DNA from: JAKZVK01 sp965237575
Lineage (GTDB): Bacteria > Acidobacteriota > Terriglobia > Bryobacterales > UBA6623
Length of the DNA: 64,000 nt
Direction: 5' to 3'
NCBI GenBank assembly: GCA_965237575.1
Contig: CBDEGI010000004.1
Span: 868,001 to 932,000 of the forward strand
Positions 27,369 to 35,168 of this stretch are shown here, piece after piece (the first letter of the stretch is position 1; the number at the start of each line of letters is the position of its first letter). The notes below the pieces were generated by a model. That model was not told the origin of the DNA, ran no database searches, and was given only the letters and a program-made list of their open reading frames with translations. Position numbers and translations under genes: made by a program.

Positions 27369-27695
27369 TCAAGCGGTCGCGCGGATCAGGTCCAGCTCGG
27401 GCAACACGACCGTTTCTCGGAGCTTGAACGCCAGCGCGATCACCTGCTTGCCGAAGGCGGTCAGCTGGTATCGGTAACTCCGTGCAATCTTGCGAATCAA
27501 TCCATGCACGCGCAGCTGCTTCAATAAACGACTCACTTGTCCGGAGTTGCGGCCCGGAAGCTGCGCCCGCAGCTCGCCGTTCGTCATCCCGCGCAACTGA
27601 AACTCGCCGCGTGCGATCGCCTGGAGCACTCCTTCCTCCTGCTGGTCAAAGAAGTGAAACCCGAACCCGGGGTGTTCGCGGCGTTCGGAGAGCAC
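27369..27695 (-). CDS. Winged-helix protein, possibly a 3' remnant
   Basis: About 108 residues. The clear part is MTNGELRAQLPGRNSGQVSR-LLKQLRVHGLIRKIARSYRYQL-TAFGKQVIAL, a winged helix-turn-helix like the C-terminal DNA-binding domain found in a family of larger plasmid/transposon-type proteins (GFRNRDLR to LRAHGLIRKV). The open frame continues upstream to 28040, but there it runs antisense-shifted through the neighbouring epimerase gene and has no protein character, so a GTG at 27695 is used. It could be the tail of a decayed longer gene. Function: DNA binding, otherwise unknown. Confidence 0.5.
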   Translation of the reverse strand: MLSERREHPGFGFHFFDQQEEGVLQAIARGEFQLRGMTNGELRAQLPGRNSGQVSRLLKQLRVHGLIRKIARSYRYQLTAFGKQVIALAFKLRETVVLPELDLIRATA

Positions 27696-27747
27696 TTCGC
27701 GGATGCGGTCTTCTTTGCGGAAGTCCTTCTTGCGGATGTAGTCGATC

Positions 27748-29526
27748 TTAGGGCTGGAGATGTCCCGCCAGCCAGACGATGTAGTCGCTGTTGCGGCGGC
27801 GGACCTCTTCGAGCAACTCGCCTGGTAGCTCGTCGATCTTTTCTTTGAAGAAACGATGGTCGCCGTCGGGAGACTGGCTGTCCCGCGTCCCGACCAAGTT
27901 GCCGATCCAGAAAACCAGGAACAGATTGCCGTCCACGCGGCCCTGCGTGGCGTCCCCCAAGTAGTAGCCAAGGCCGCGTTGTTGATAGCGAGCCGCCAGG
28001 GCACTCTCAGCGCCAAAGGCGTTCCGCGCCGCGAACTCACAGCAGCGGTCGACCATGCGCTCGAATAAGGACCGCCAGGGGCTGCCGGCGGGTTCCTGTG
28101 ACAGGACGTCGAGCAGTTGCAGTTGCAGCTCGCCGGAGATCTTGTAGTTGACCCGCCCGCGCGTGGCGCGTCCGATCATCGACAGCACGCGCGCCTGCTT
28201 GCCGCTGCCGGAGTGGATGCTGAGCGTGCCGTTGAAGTGCCGCGCCACCGACGCCAGTTCGGAGACGCGGTTTTCCAGCTCATCGACCGGTTGGCCGTTG
28301 AAATCCTGTGCCGCGCGCGGCACCAACTCGGGCCACATCTTGCCGCCGGCGTACTCCGCCAAGGCATCTTGGCTTTCAGGGTAAGCCTGGCGTTTCTTGA
28401 AACCAAGGTTGGGCGGGACCAGGCTCGCGGGCCGTCCGCGCGCCGCCAGCCAATGCATGTAGAAGAGCAACTCCTCGGGGGTGGTGAGCGTCTCGGCTTC
28501 GTCGATCGACGGCTCGAAGTCGAACGCGCCGCCTTGTTTTTGCTCGCGGATGAAGTCGTAGAGCTGCTCGTTCAGCTTGAGGCTCTCGGCAAACTTGACG
28601 GCAAGCCGGCGCACTTCCGCGGGCGAGAACGCATAGTCGTAGCCATCCAGGGCGAAGACGTTTCCGAACTCAGCAAGCACCCAACCCTGCTCGTCGGCTG
28701 AGAGCGTTCGCCCAAACTCCGCTTCCACTCGGGCTTCGCTCCACGCGTTGGGGTGGCGCGTGTCGGCTTCGAGCCGGAACAGGCGTGAGGAGTCGGTCGT
28801 GAACTTGGTGTATCCGGCGGCGCGACGGATTGCCTCTTTTGTCGATTCGGTCGACGCGGCGATCTCGTCCGACGTAGCGCCAGTGATGATGAAGTGGTCC
28901 GCCTCGGCCGTGTAGCCGTGACGCCAGCCGGCTCGAATCGCAGCCCACAACCCGGCGTGATAGAGATGCTCGATCGAGACGCGCGTGTGCCCGATCGCGG
29001 TGGGGTCCTCGCCGTCCCGCGCGGCAATACCTTCGTCGATCGTCATCTCGCGAGTCGCCGAGAGTTGCACGGTACTCGCCATGTTGACGCCCGTATCGTT
29101 GAGGATGCACCCAAAGGCGTCGAACGCAGCCGGCAGCGACACTTCCGGATGACGGTTGCCCACGGCCACGGCGGGCTGCTCTTTCTGCGGGCGCGGGAGG
29201 AATGACTTGTCGATGGCCTCGGCGAAGTCGTGTACGGCCGCGCGATCGGTTGCGGCAAAGGGACGGACCTCGCACGCCGCTTCTCCTGCCGAGCCTGCCG
29301 AGAACACCAATAGCTTGTGAGGCTCCGGATCGCCGAGCCGGTCGGCCGCCAGGTAGAGGGTTTGTGGGTCTGCCGGGTCCCGAGCCAGAGACAGGTAGTG
29401 GAACATCCACGGTTCGTCGGACGGCGGAGCGGTCTGCGCGGCCCGCGTGCGGAGTTCGTCGGTGAGATCCGCGTCTGTGACGACTTGATGAATGTGAGAG
29501 CCGATTCGCTTCAGGGTGGCTTCCAT
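27748..29526 (-). CDS. UxaE-like tagaturonate epimerase family protein
   Basis: A 592-residue protein that I match to the UxaE family, enzymes that epimerise tagaturonate to fructuronate in hexuronate breakdown, seen in Thermotoga, Acidobacteria and others. Family-like segments are VAVGNRHPEVSLPAAFDAFG, GVNMASTVQLSATREMTIDE, GHTRVSIEHLYHAGLWAAIR, GYTAEADHFIITGATSDE, FDFEPSIDEAETLTTPEELL and LSIHSGSGKQARVLSMIGRA. Several His and Asp/Glu residues in these blocks are suitable metal ligands. The match is from memory of the family; a sequence search would confirm. No other uronate genes are adjacent. ATG 29526 is the natural start. Confidence 0.6.
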   Translation of the reverse strand: MEATLKRIGSHIHQVVTDADLTDELRTRAAQTAPPSDEPWMFHYLSLARDPADPQTLYLAADRLGDPEPHKLLVFSAGSAGEAACEVRPFAATDRAAVHDFAEAIDKSFLPRPQKEQPAVAVGNRHPEVSLPAAFDAFGCILNDTGVNMASTVQLSATREMTIDEGIAARDGEDPTAIGHTRVSIEHLYHAGLWAAIRAGWRHGYTAEADHFIITGATSDEIAASTESTKEAIRRAAGYTKFTTDSSRLFRLEADTRHPNAWSEARVEAEFGRTLSADEQGWVLAEFGNVFALDGYDYAFSPAEVRRLAVKFAESLKLNEQLYDFIREQKQGGAFDFEPSIDEAETLTTPEELLFYMHWLAARGRPASLVPPNLGFKKRQAYPESQDALAEYAGGKMWPELVPRAAQDFNGQPVDELENRVSELASVARHFNGTLSIHSGSGKQARVLSMIGRATRGRVNYKISGELQLQLLDVLSQEPAGSPWRSLFERMVDRCCEFAARNAFGAESALAARYQQRGLGYYLGDATQGRVDGNLFLVFWIGNLVGTRDSQSPDGDHRFFKEKIDELPGELLEEVRRRNSDYIVWLAGHLQP

Positions 29527-29708
29527 CGGGATTGTTGTTTCGTCTTGCCGCGGCTACGAGCGTTGACCCAAGGGGCGGAACGGGCGTAGCACGCTATGCG
29601 TCAACGCGCGGGAACAGCGGCGCGGCAATGCTGACGAGCGCGCCTGCGCAACCTCCAGCCGGAGCCCAGCGTCCACAAGACAAAGGACTGGAGTTTGCCA
29701 TACTGGGT

Positions 29709-31043
29709 GTGCGTAAAGCAATGATAGCGGTTTTCCTCACACTGCTTCTGATTACGGGCGTCGCGGACGCGCAGACCAGCAAGCGCAAGCGCAGCGGCGC
29801 AAAGCCGGCTGCCGCGGACGCGAAAGCCGCGGCCGAGAAGCCCAAGAACAACGACCCCTACCCTCTGCGAGAGATCCGCATCATCGGCAACCAGAACTTC
29901 CCCACCGATGAGATCATCGCCGTCACCGAACTCGAAATCGGCCAGGAGGTCCGTCCGTACGACTTCGAGAGGGCCGGGCGCAAGCTCGAGCGGACCGGCG
30001 TCTTCGATTCATGGGAGTTTCGCTGGGGGCCCAAGGACGACGGATACGCGGTTACCTACACTGTCGCGGAGGTCGTCGAGTTGTACCCAGTGCGCTTCGA
30101 GGGTTTCGGTGTCACCGAGGAGGAGCTCTCCGCCACGCTGCGGAAAAAGATACCCCTGTTCGGCCCCAAAGTTCCACCCACCGGGCTGATGGTTCGGCGC
30201 ATCGGAAACGTGCTGCAAGACTATTGGCGTTCGATGGGCAAGGAAACGAAGATCGTCGGACGCCTGGATTCCCGGTCGCCCGACGAGTTTGAGATGCTCT
30301 TCCAACCCCAAGAGACTATCCGGACGATCGCCTTCGTCAAGTTTGAGAACGCCGGTGTCATTCCCACTCTCGACTTGCAGCGGGAGTTCAACCAAGTCGC
30401 GATCGGCGAGGCGTACTCCGAGCGTCGGTTGCTCGAACTTCTCAAGTTCAACGTATTCCCGATGTACGCCGCGATCGGACGGTTGGAGGCGAAGTTCTGT
30501 CCGTGCCGCGCTGAGCCCGACCCCGATACCGAGGGCCTTATCGTGACCATTCCGGTCGCGGAAGGCGAGGAGTACAAGTTCGGCAAGGTCGAGTTGCCCC
30601 TCACGACCGGCATCGACCCGGACGAGTTGGGCCGGATGATGCAGTTCACGTCCGGGCGGCGGGCCGAGATCGGCAAAGTCCACGACACATTGCAGCGCAT
30701 CGACGAGTACTTGAAGCGTCACGGTTTTCTGAAGGCCCAGACGGGCTTTGACGAAAACATCGACGTTGAAGCCAAGACCATCGACATCGCGCTGAAAGTC
30801 AGTCCGGGCGCACAGTACAAATTCAGGAGCCTGAAGATTAGCGGGCTCAATCTGGTGGGAGAGGCCGCGCTCAAAAAGCGTTGGGGGCTCAAGGTCGGCG
30901 AGCCATTCAACGCCGGCTACCCGAAGTTTTTCCTGGAACGGATCCGCGCGGAGCAGATGTTTGACAACCTCAAGAAAAGCGACTCGAAGTTGACGATGAG
31001 CGAACTCGAGCAGACGGTTGACGTGGAGTTGATCTTTAACTAA
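29709..31043 (+). CDS. Secreted POTRA-repeat protein without a beta-barrel
   Basis: 444 residues: signal peptide (MRKAMIAVFLTLLLITGVADAQ), a Lys/Ala-rich linker, then several POTRA units of the BamA/TamA type, each with beta-alpha-alpha-beta-beta pattern: LREIRIIGNQNFPTDEIIA, YPVRFEGFGVTEEELSATLR, IRTIAFVKFENAGVIPT, YKFGKVELPLTTGIDPDEL (followed by GKVHDTLQRIDEYLKRHGFL), and YKFRSLKISGLNLVGEAALK. No C-terminal barrel follows; the protein ends ELEQTVDVELIFN. POTRA arrays bind unfolded outer-membrane proteins, so this may be a periplasmic accessory to BAM or two-partner secretion. GTG 29709 gives a classic n-region; ATG 29721 is also possible. It is divergent from the epimerase. Confidence 0.75.
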   Translation: MRKAMIAVFLTLLLITGVADAQTSKRKRSGAKPAAADAKAAAEKPKNNDPYPLREIRIIGNQNFPTDEIIAVTELEIGQEVRPYDFERAGRKLERTGVFDSWEFRWGPKDDGYAVTYTVAEVVELYPVRFEGFGVTEEELSATLRKKIPLFGPKVPPTGLMVRRIGNVLQDYWRSMGKETKIVGRLDSRSPDEFEMLFQPQETIRTIAFVKFENAGVIPTLDLQREFNQVAIGEAYSERRLLELLKFNVFPMYAAIGRLEAKFCPCRAEPDPDTEGLIVTIPVAEGEEYKFGKVELPLTTGIDPDELGRMMQFTSGRRAEIGKVHDTLQRIDEYLKRHGFLKAQTGFDENIDVEAKTIDIALKVSPGAQYKFRSLKISGLNLVGEAALKKRWGLKVGEPFNAGYPKFFLERIRAEQMFDNLKKSDSKLTMSELEQTVDVELIFN

Positions 31044-31071
31044 CCTGCATCCACCCCTCAACGAACGAGCC

Positions 31072-31111
31072 CGTAGCGTGAATCTCGGTTTCGAGATCCG
31101 CGGCCTTGCTC
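31072..31111 (-). repeat. REP-like hairpin, family B (copy 2)
   Basis: CGTAGCG-TGAATCTCG-GTTTCGAGATCCGCG-GCCTTGCTC is the reverse complement of the unit at 5119-5160 with a few changes. Flanking GAGCAAGGCC and CTACG are kept. It sits just past the stop codons of the converging POTRA and PhoD genes, a typical REP location. Confidence 0.6.
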
Positions 31112-31115
31112 GATG

Positions 31116-32696
31116 TCAAGCCTTCTTGACGCCCCGCTCGCCGCCTTCGACCACGAACGACGCGCGTGTCGAGATCGCGCCCCCCGGCCGCTCGACGAAG
31201 TCCATCACTTGATAGTCGGCGCGGCACTCGCTTTTGCTCAACGAACAACGCACGTAGCCCCGCTGGTTGTTGAAGAAGCGAACGAAGGGGTTGTCGCGCA
31301 GCACTCCGTCGGTGTCTTCCCGTTGATCGGAGCCGTCGCCGCCCGAGGCAATCGACGTGCCGACGAACTCCGTTGCAACAATCTTCGAGCCCGGATCGGC
31401 GAAGTCTAGGTGCAGGTCGTTCACCCAGTTGTTGTGGATATCTCCGGTCAGCACCAATGGGTTTGAAGGGTTGCCTTCATCGAGGAAACGCATGAACCGC
31501 TTCAAGGACGCATCGTAGGCGCCCCACTTGTCCATACTCAGAACCTTGTCCCCGCCCGGCACTCGATCGAGAGGCGCCACCATCACCTGCTGCGCGACTA
31601 CGTTCCACAGCGCCTGAGACCGGCCCAGCCCGTCGAACAGCCACTTCTCCTGCGCCGCGCCCATGATCGTGGCGTCCGAGCCGAAGACACCCTCACACGG
31701 CGGCCTATTCCCGTCGCCGCACGGCTGATCGCTGCGGTATTGGCGCGTATCGAGCACGTCAAACTGCGCCAGATTGCCGAAGACGATGCTCCGGTAGAGC
31801 TGCATGTTCGGGCCGTTCGGGATGGATGCCCGCCGCAGCGGCATGTGCTCGTAATAGGCCTGGTAGGCCGCCGCCCGCCGCGCGAGGAACTCATCCCGCG
31901 GCATCGGGCCCTTCTCCTCGGGGATGTCGGAGGCGTAGTTGTTGTCAAACTCGTGATCGTCCCAGGTGACGACCCAGGGAAGGGCTTCGTGGGCCGCTTG
32001 CAGGTCGGGGTCCAGGCGATACTGCGCGTAACGCCGGCGATAGTCTTCGAGGGTGTGCAGCTCACCGCCAAGGTGCTTGCGCGGACGATCGTCCGCACCG
32101 GCGCTCTCGTAGATGTAATCGCCCAGATGGATCACGAGGTCGAGGTCACCGGCGAGCATGTGCCGGAACGCGGTGAAGTAGCCGTGCTCGTAGTGCTGGC
32201 ACGAAACAAACGCGAAGTTGAGCCGGTCGAGATCCTGGCCCGCTGCAACTGCGGTCCGCGTCCGACCTCGCGGACTGACTTCCGATCCGGCCCGAAACTC
32301 ATACCAGTACCACCGTCCCGGCTCGAGCCCATCGACCTCGACGTGAACCGAATGCGCCAGCGCGGGATCTGCCGTCGCCGTGCCGCTTTGGACGACCTCG
32401 AGCATGTTGGAGTCGGACGCAACACGCCAGTGGACTTCGTAGTTTTCATTCGGCGGCAGTCCACCGCCGTCGAGCGGCTCGGTCGCCAGCCGTGTCCAGA
32501 GCACAACGCCGTCGGGCCAGGGGTCCCCCGACGCCACTCCCAAACTGAAGGGGTTTGCCGAGAACTTCGGCTCCCGCGAACACCCGCTGTGCAAGCCGAG
32601 AACGGGCAGACCGAGCAGCGACGCCGCACCGGCAACAAAATCCCTGCGGTTCACGCCCCTTGACCGGGCGCTGCTCGGAAGACTCATGCTGCGCAT
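31116..32696 (-). CDS. phoD: PhoD-like alkaline phosphatase D
   Basis: A 526-residue exported phosphodiesterase/phosphomonoesterase (Fe/Ca-dependent PhoD family). It starts with a Tat signal (NRRDFVAGAASLLGLPVLGL) followed by a Cys that may be lipidated (GCSREP), then the PhoD N-terminal domain (FSLGVASGDPWPDGVVLWTR) and the metallophosphatase core: FAFVSCQHYEHGYFTAFRHM, DLVIHLGDYIYESAG, VVTWDDHEFDNNYAS, VLDTRQYRSDQPC, VLTGDIHNNWVND and VATEFVGTSIASGGDG. The metal-binding Asp, Cys and His positions are present. ATG 32696 was used (ATG 32687 also possible). Role: phosphate release from phosphoesters outside the cytoplasm. Confidence 0.92.
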   Translation of the reverse strand: MRSMSLPSSARSRGVNRRDFVAGAASLLGLPVLGLHSGCSREPKFSANPFSLGVASGDPWPDGVVLWTRLATEPLDGGGLPPNENYEVHWRVASDSNMLEVVQSGTATADPALAHSVHVEVDGLEPGRWYWYEFRAGSEVSPRGRTRTAVAAGQDLDRLNFAFVSCQHYEHGYFTAFRHMLAGDLDLVIHLGDYIYESAGADDRPRKHLGGELHTLEDYRRRYAQYRLDPDLQAAHEALPWVVTWDDHEFDNNYASDIPEEKGPMPRDEFLARRAAAYQAYYEHMPLRRASIPNGPNMQLYRSIVFGNLAQFDVLDTRQYRSDQPCGDGNRPPCEGVFGSDATIMGAAQEKWLFDGLGRSQALWNVVAQQVMVAPLDRVPGGDKVLSMDKWGAYDASLKRFMRFLDEGNPSNPLVLTGDIHNNWVNDLHLDFADPGSKIVATEFVGTSIASGGDGSDQREDTDGVLRDNPFVRFFNNQRGYVRCSLSKSECRADYQVMDFVERPGGAISTRASFVVEGGERGVKKA

Positions 32697-32864
32697 GGAT
32701 TTATCCTAGACGATGGCTGCGGGCGGCGTAAGCAATTGAATTGCGGCAGGTAGTACTTCGGACCCAGCAGGGCCGCAGGGCCGGGGCGGATGCCCCACCC
32801 AGATACGTGACCGTATTTATGAAACGGTGTACTTGGCGGTCCTCGGCGCCTTGTGGGAACCCAA
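32697..32864. other. Intergenic region, about 170 bp
   Basis: Between two minus-strand genes. Contains GGGGCGGAT-GCCCC-type short stems (32776-32791) but no gene. Confidence 0.4.
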
Positions 32865-33842
32865 CTAGACCGCCGCCCCAATCCCGAAGATCTCGAACGC
32901 TCTAGGCGGAATGAAGGGATGGATCGTCGCGGGCGTGATGCCCTTCTTCAGCAAGCTGATCTGGTAAGCGGCGATGTTCACGTGCGGAGCAATCAATAGC
33001 GTGTGCGGTTTGGTTTCATAGCTGGGATTCTGCGAATCGGGGAACCTCGCCCGCCAGCCGTTGTTCCCTTCGTAGAAGACCGGCTCGCCCAGGCCCCATT
33101 CGCGGAAGTCTTTGGTGACTTCTTCCAGTCGGACCGCGTCGAATCCTTCGGGCATGCCGACCCCCTTGAAGTATTTCAGTGACTGTTCCCATTCGATCAA
33201 GGCGACTTGGTGCGTCCAGTAATTGCGTCCGAAGTCCTCGACCAAGGGCCGGGGTCCGAACAGTTGCTCGAAGCCCTCCGGCAGTGGCGTCGGCTCAGCC
33301 TCGGGAGGCGGAGCGTCGAGAATTCGCCACGGTTCCCAATTGAAGGGGTTCACCTGCCACCATTCGCCGCCGTACTCGGCAGGCGCCTGGATGTAGGGAC
33401 CGAAGGGGGCCTTCGCGAAGTCGGGCACCTCGAGGTAGCGTACCGGTCCGTCGAGCGCGTCCGCCGGGACGAAGCCCAACGCTTCGACCGGGTTTGGTGG
33501 CGCCGGGGGCGTCGGAGGCGTGGGCGTCCCGCCTCGTGTACGCGGCGGCAGGTTGACTGACGCCGGAGGCGTGGGTGCCCCACCTCGTCCGCGCGCTGGC
33601 AAGTTGAGCGACGCCGAGTTATACGCATGCCCTTGAAGATCGAGGGCAGAAGACGCCGCGTCCGAGGCCGTTAGTAACGTGGATGTGTTGTGGATACCCG
33701 TTGGCGGAGTGGCCACCGCCGCCTCGCTCTGGCGGAGGACCGCGGCGAACTCAATGCGGCGCTGCAGGCCGAAGTCGGCGGTCTTGAACGTGGGCGTGGC
33801 CGTTGCCTGGGCTCCGGTTAGTTTCGCGAAGGGGTCAATCAT
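32865..33842 (-). CDS. Hypothetical protein with internal Pro-rich duplication
   Basis: 325 residues, unrecognised. No signal peptide. The N-terminal part is low in structure and holds a duplicated Pro/Arg/Thr-rich unit (LNLPARGRGGAPTPPAS then VNLPPRTRGGTPTPP, coded by about 33510-33610). The C-terminal two-thirds looks globular (VPADALDGPVRYLEVPDFAK, WWQVNPFNWEPWRILD, YWTHQVALIEWEQSLKYFKG, HTLLIAPHVNIAAYQISLLK). Pattern and composition suggest a phage- or element-derived structural protein, but this is speculation. ATG 33842; it lies alone between phoD and dapF. Confidence 0.6.
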   Translation of the reverse strand: MIDPFAKLTGAQATATPTFKTADFGLQRRIEFAAVLRQSEAAVATPPTGIHNTSTLLTASDAASSALDLQGHAYNSASLNLPARGRGGAPTPPASVNLPPRTRGGTPTPPTPPAPPNPVEALGFVPADALDGPVRYLEVPDFAKAPFGPYIQAPAEYGGEWWQVNPFNWEPWRILDAPPPEAEPTPLPEGFEQLFGPRPLVEDFGRNYWTHQVALIEWEQSLKYFKGVGMPEGFDAVRLEEVTKDFREWGLGEPVFYEGNNGWRARFPDSQNPSYETKPHTLLIAPHVNIAAYQISLLKKGITPATIHPFIPPRAFEIFGIGAAV

Positions 33843-34082
33843 GGCTGCTCTACCTCGGGTAGTCTATCGGCGACAAGGTGACTCGGCCACAGGGCATGCA
33901 ACCGCTCTGCCAAAGGAGAGGGAGCCCCGAGCAAACGCGGGAGCGCGACAGGGAAAGGGTTTAGGCAGCCCGACGCTGTTCAATCAGGTCCTCGGGGGCG
34001 CCAAGAAATTGTCTCGGTGGCAAAATTGTCGCACCGGATTTCGCGCGGATCGAGGCTCCGGCCGTGCCGCCGCCAAAGCCGC
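33843..34082. other. Intergenic region, 240 bp
   Basis: Between two minus-strand genes; no gene, repeat or promoter recognised. Confidence 0.4.
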
Positions 34083-34934
34083 CTACGAGGCCGGTTGGTA
34101 GCCGCGGTATTCGCCGCGGGCTGTGATCGCGGCCGGTCCGCGCAGGACGACGTCATCGGAGTCCCAAGTGAGGCGGAGTTGTCCGGCGGGCGTCGAAACT
34201 GACACAGGGCTTTGGGCTCTCCCCAGCAGGATGGCTGCCACCGCCGCGCCGGTGGAACCGGTCCCCGAACTGATGGTTTCCCCGGCGCCGCGTTCCCAAA
34301 AGCGAACATCCAGGCTGTGATCGTCCAGGCGCTTGACGAAGGAGACGTTCGTGCCTGCGGGGAAGCGATCGTGCGCTTCGATGACGCGGCCGATCTGCCG
34401 CCAGTCAGAGGGGAATCCGTCCACCATGAGGACGCACTGTGGATTGCCGACGTTGAGCAACGTGACCTGATACTCGCCGAGTTCGGTTTGGAGGCGGTAG
34501 TCAACCTCGTCTTGACTGTACTCGGGCCGGCCCATGCTCATGTCGAACAAGAACCACGGGTCCTTTCGCTCGATGAGCCGAATCTCCTTGACGCCGGCCT
34601 GTGTCGCGATCTTCGCGGTCTTGTCACGCTTCCCTTCGGAGACGAGGAAGGCTGCCACGCAGCGGGTCCCGTTTCCGGAGATCTCGGCCTCGCTGCCGTC
34701 GGCGTTGAAGACACGGATCGCGGTGTCGGCACCCGGCGCGAAAGAGCCGGGCGCTTCGAGCACCTCCAGCCCATCGGCGCCAACTCCGAAATGGCGTTCA
34801 CAGATCTGCGAGGCCAAACGGGGCAGGTCAGCCTCGACGAGGCCCAGCGCTGACAATTGCGGCCACTCCACGATAAGGAAATCGTTGCCGACCGCTTGGG
34901 CTTTGATGAAAGGAATGACTGTGGGCGATGGCAC
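34083..34934 (-). CDS. dapF: Diaminopimelate epimerase homologue with Ser/Ser active site
   Basis: 283 residues with the two-lobed DapF fold. Family marks include AVGNDFLIVEWP, the GVGADGLEVLE loop, NADGSEAEISGNGTRC, LLNVGNPQCVL, TNVSFVK, and ERGAGETISSGTGSTGAAV. DapF converts L,L- to meso-diaminopimelate using two cysteines; the usual sites are CGNG and ACGTG. Here both are serine: Ser86 before GNG and Ser223 before GTG. A nearby Cys92 (GTRC) is kept. In the related proline-racemase superfamily Cys-to-Ser changes turn epimerases into dehydratases, so the activity should not be assumed. ATG 34934; no lysine-pathway neighbour. It may still be the cell's DapF if the phylum uses this variant. 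Confidence 0.75.
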   Translation of the reverse strand: MPSPTVIPFIKAQAVGNDFLIVEWPQLSALGLVEADLPRLASQICERHFGVGADGLEVLEAPGSFAPGADTAIRVFNADGSEAEISGNGTRCVAAFLVSEGKRDKTAKIATQAGVKEIRLIERKDPWFLFDMSMGRPEYSQDEVDYRLQTELGEYQVTLLNVGNPQCVLMVDGFPSDWRQIGRVIEAHDRFPAGTNVSFVKRLDDHSLDVRFWERGAGETISSGTGSTGAAVAAILLGRAQSPVSVSTPAGQLRLTWDSDDVVLRGPAAITARGEYRGYQPAS

Positions 34935-35168
34935 TGACGACCATCTTAGCCTGACACCCTTGGCTCGCGACGTCCGCGGTTCGTCCGGTGTCCCGGGGGC
35001 GGGTCACCGAGGTGCTTGAAGCGGCTACTGGTGTGCTGCAAGTGCCTCAGCTTGTAAGAAAACCGACACTCCCCGATGGAACTCCATCGCGGCAAGAGCG
35101 CTAAGATAGCTCGACTTACGAAACCAGGGTGTCGGGTCCCGCGTTGGGGTTCCCGAATAGGTGCTGCA

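Noticed and set aside
27696..28040. Upstream half of the winged-helix frame
   Set aside because: It is the shadow of the epimerase gene in another frame (Arg/Ser/Thr-rich, no homology).
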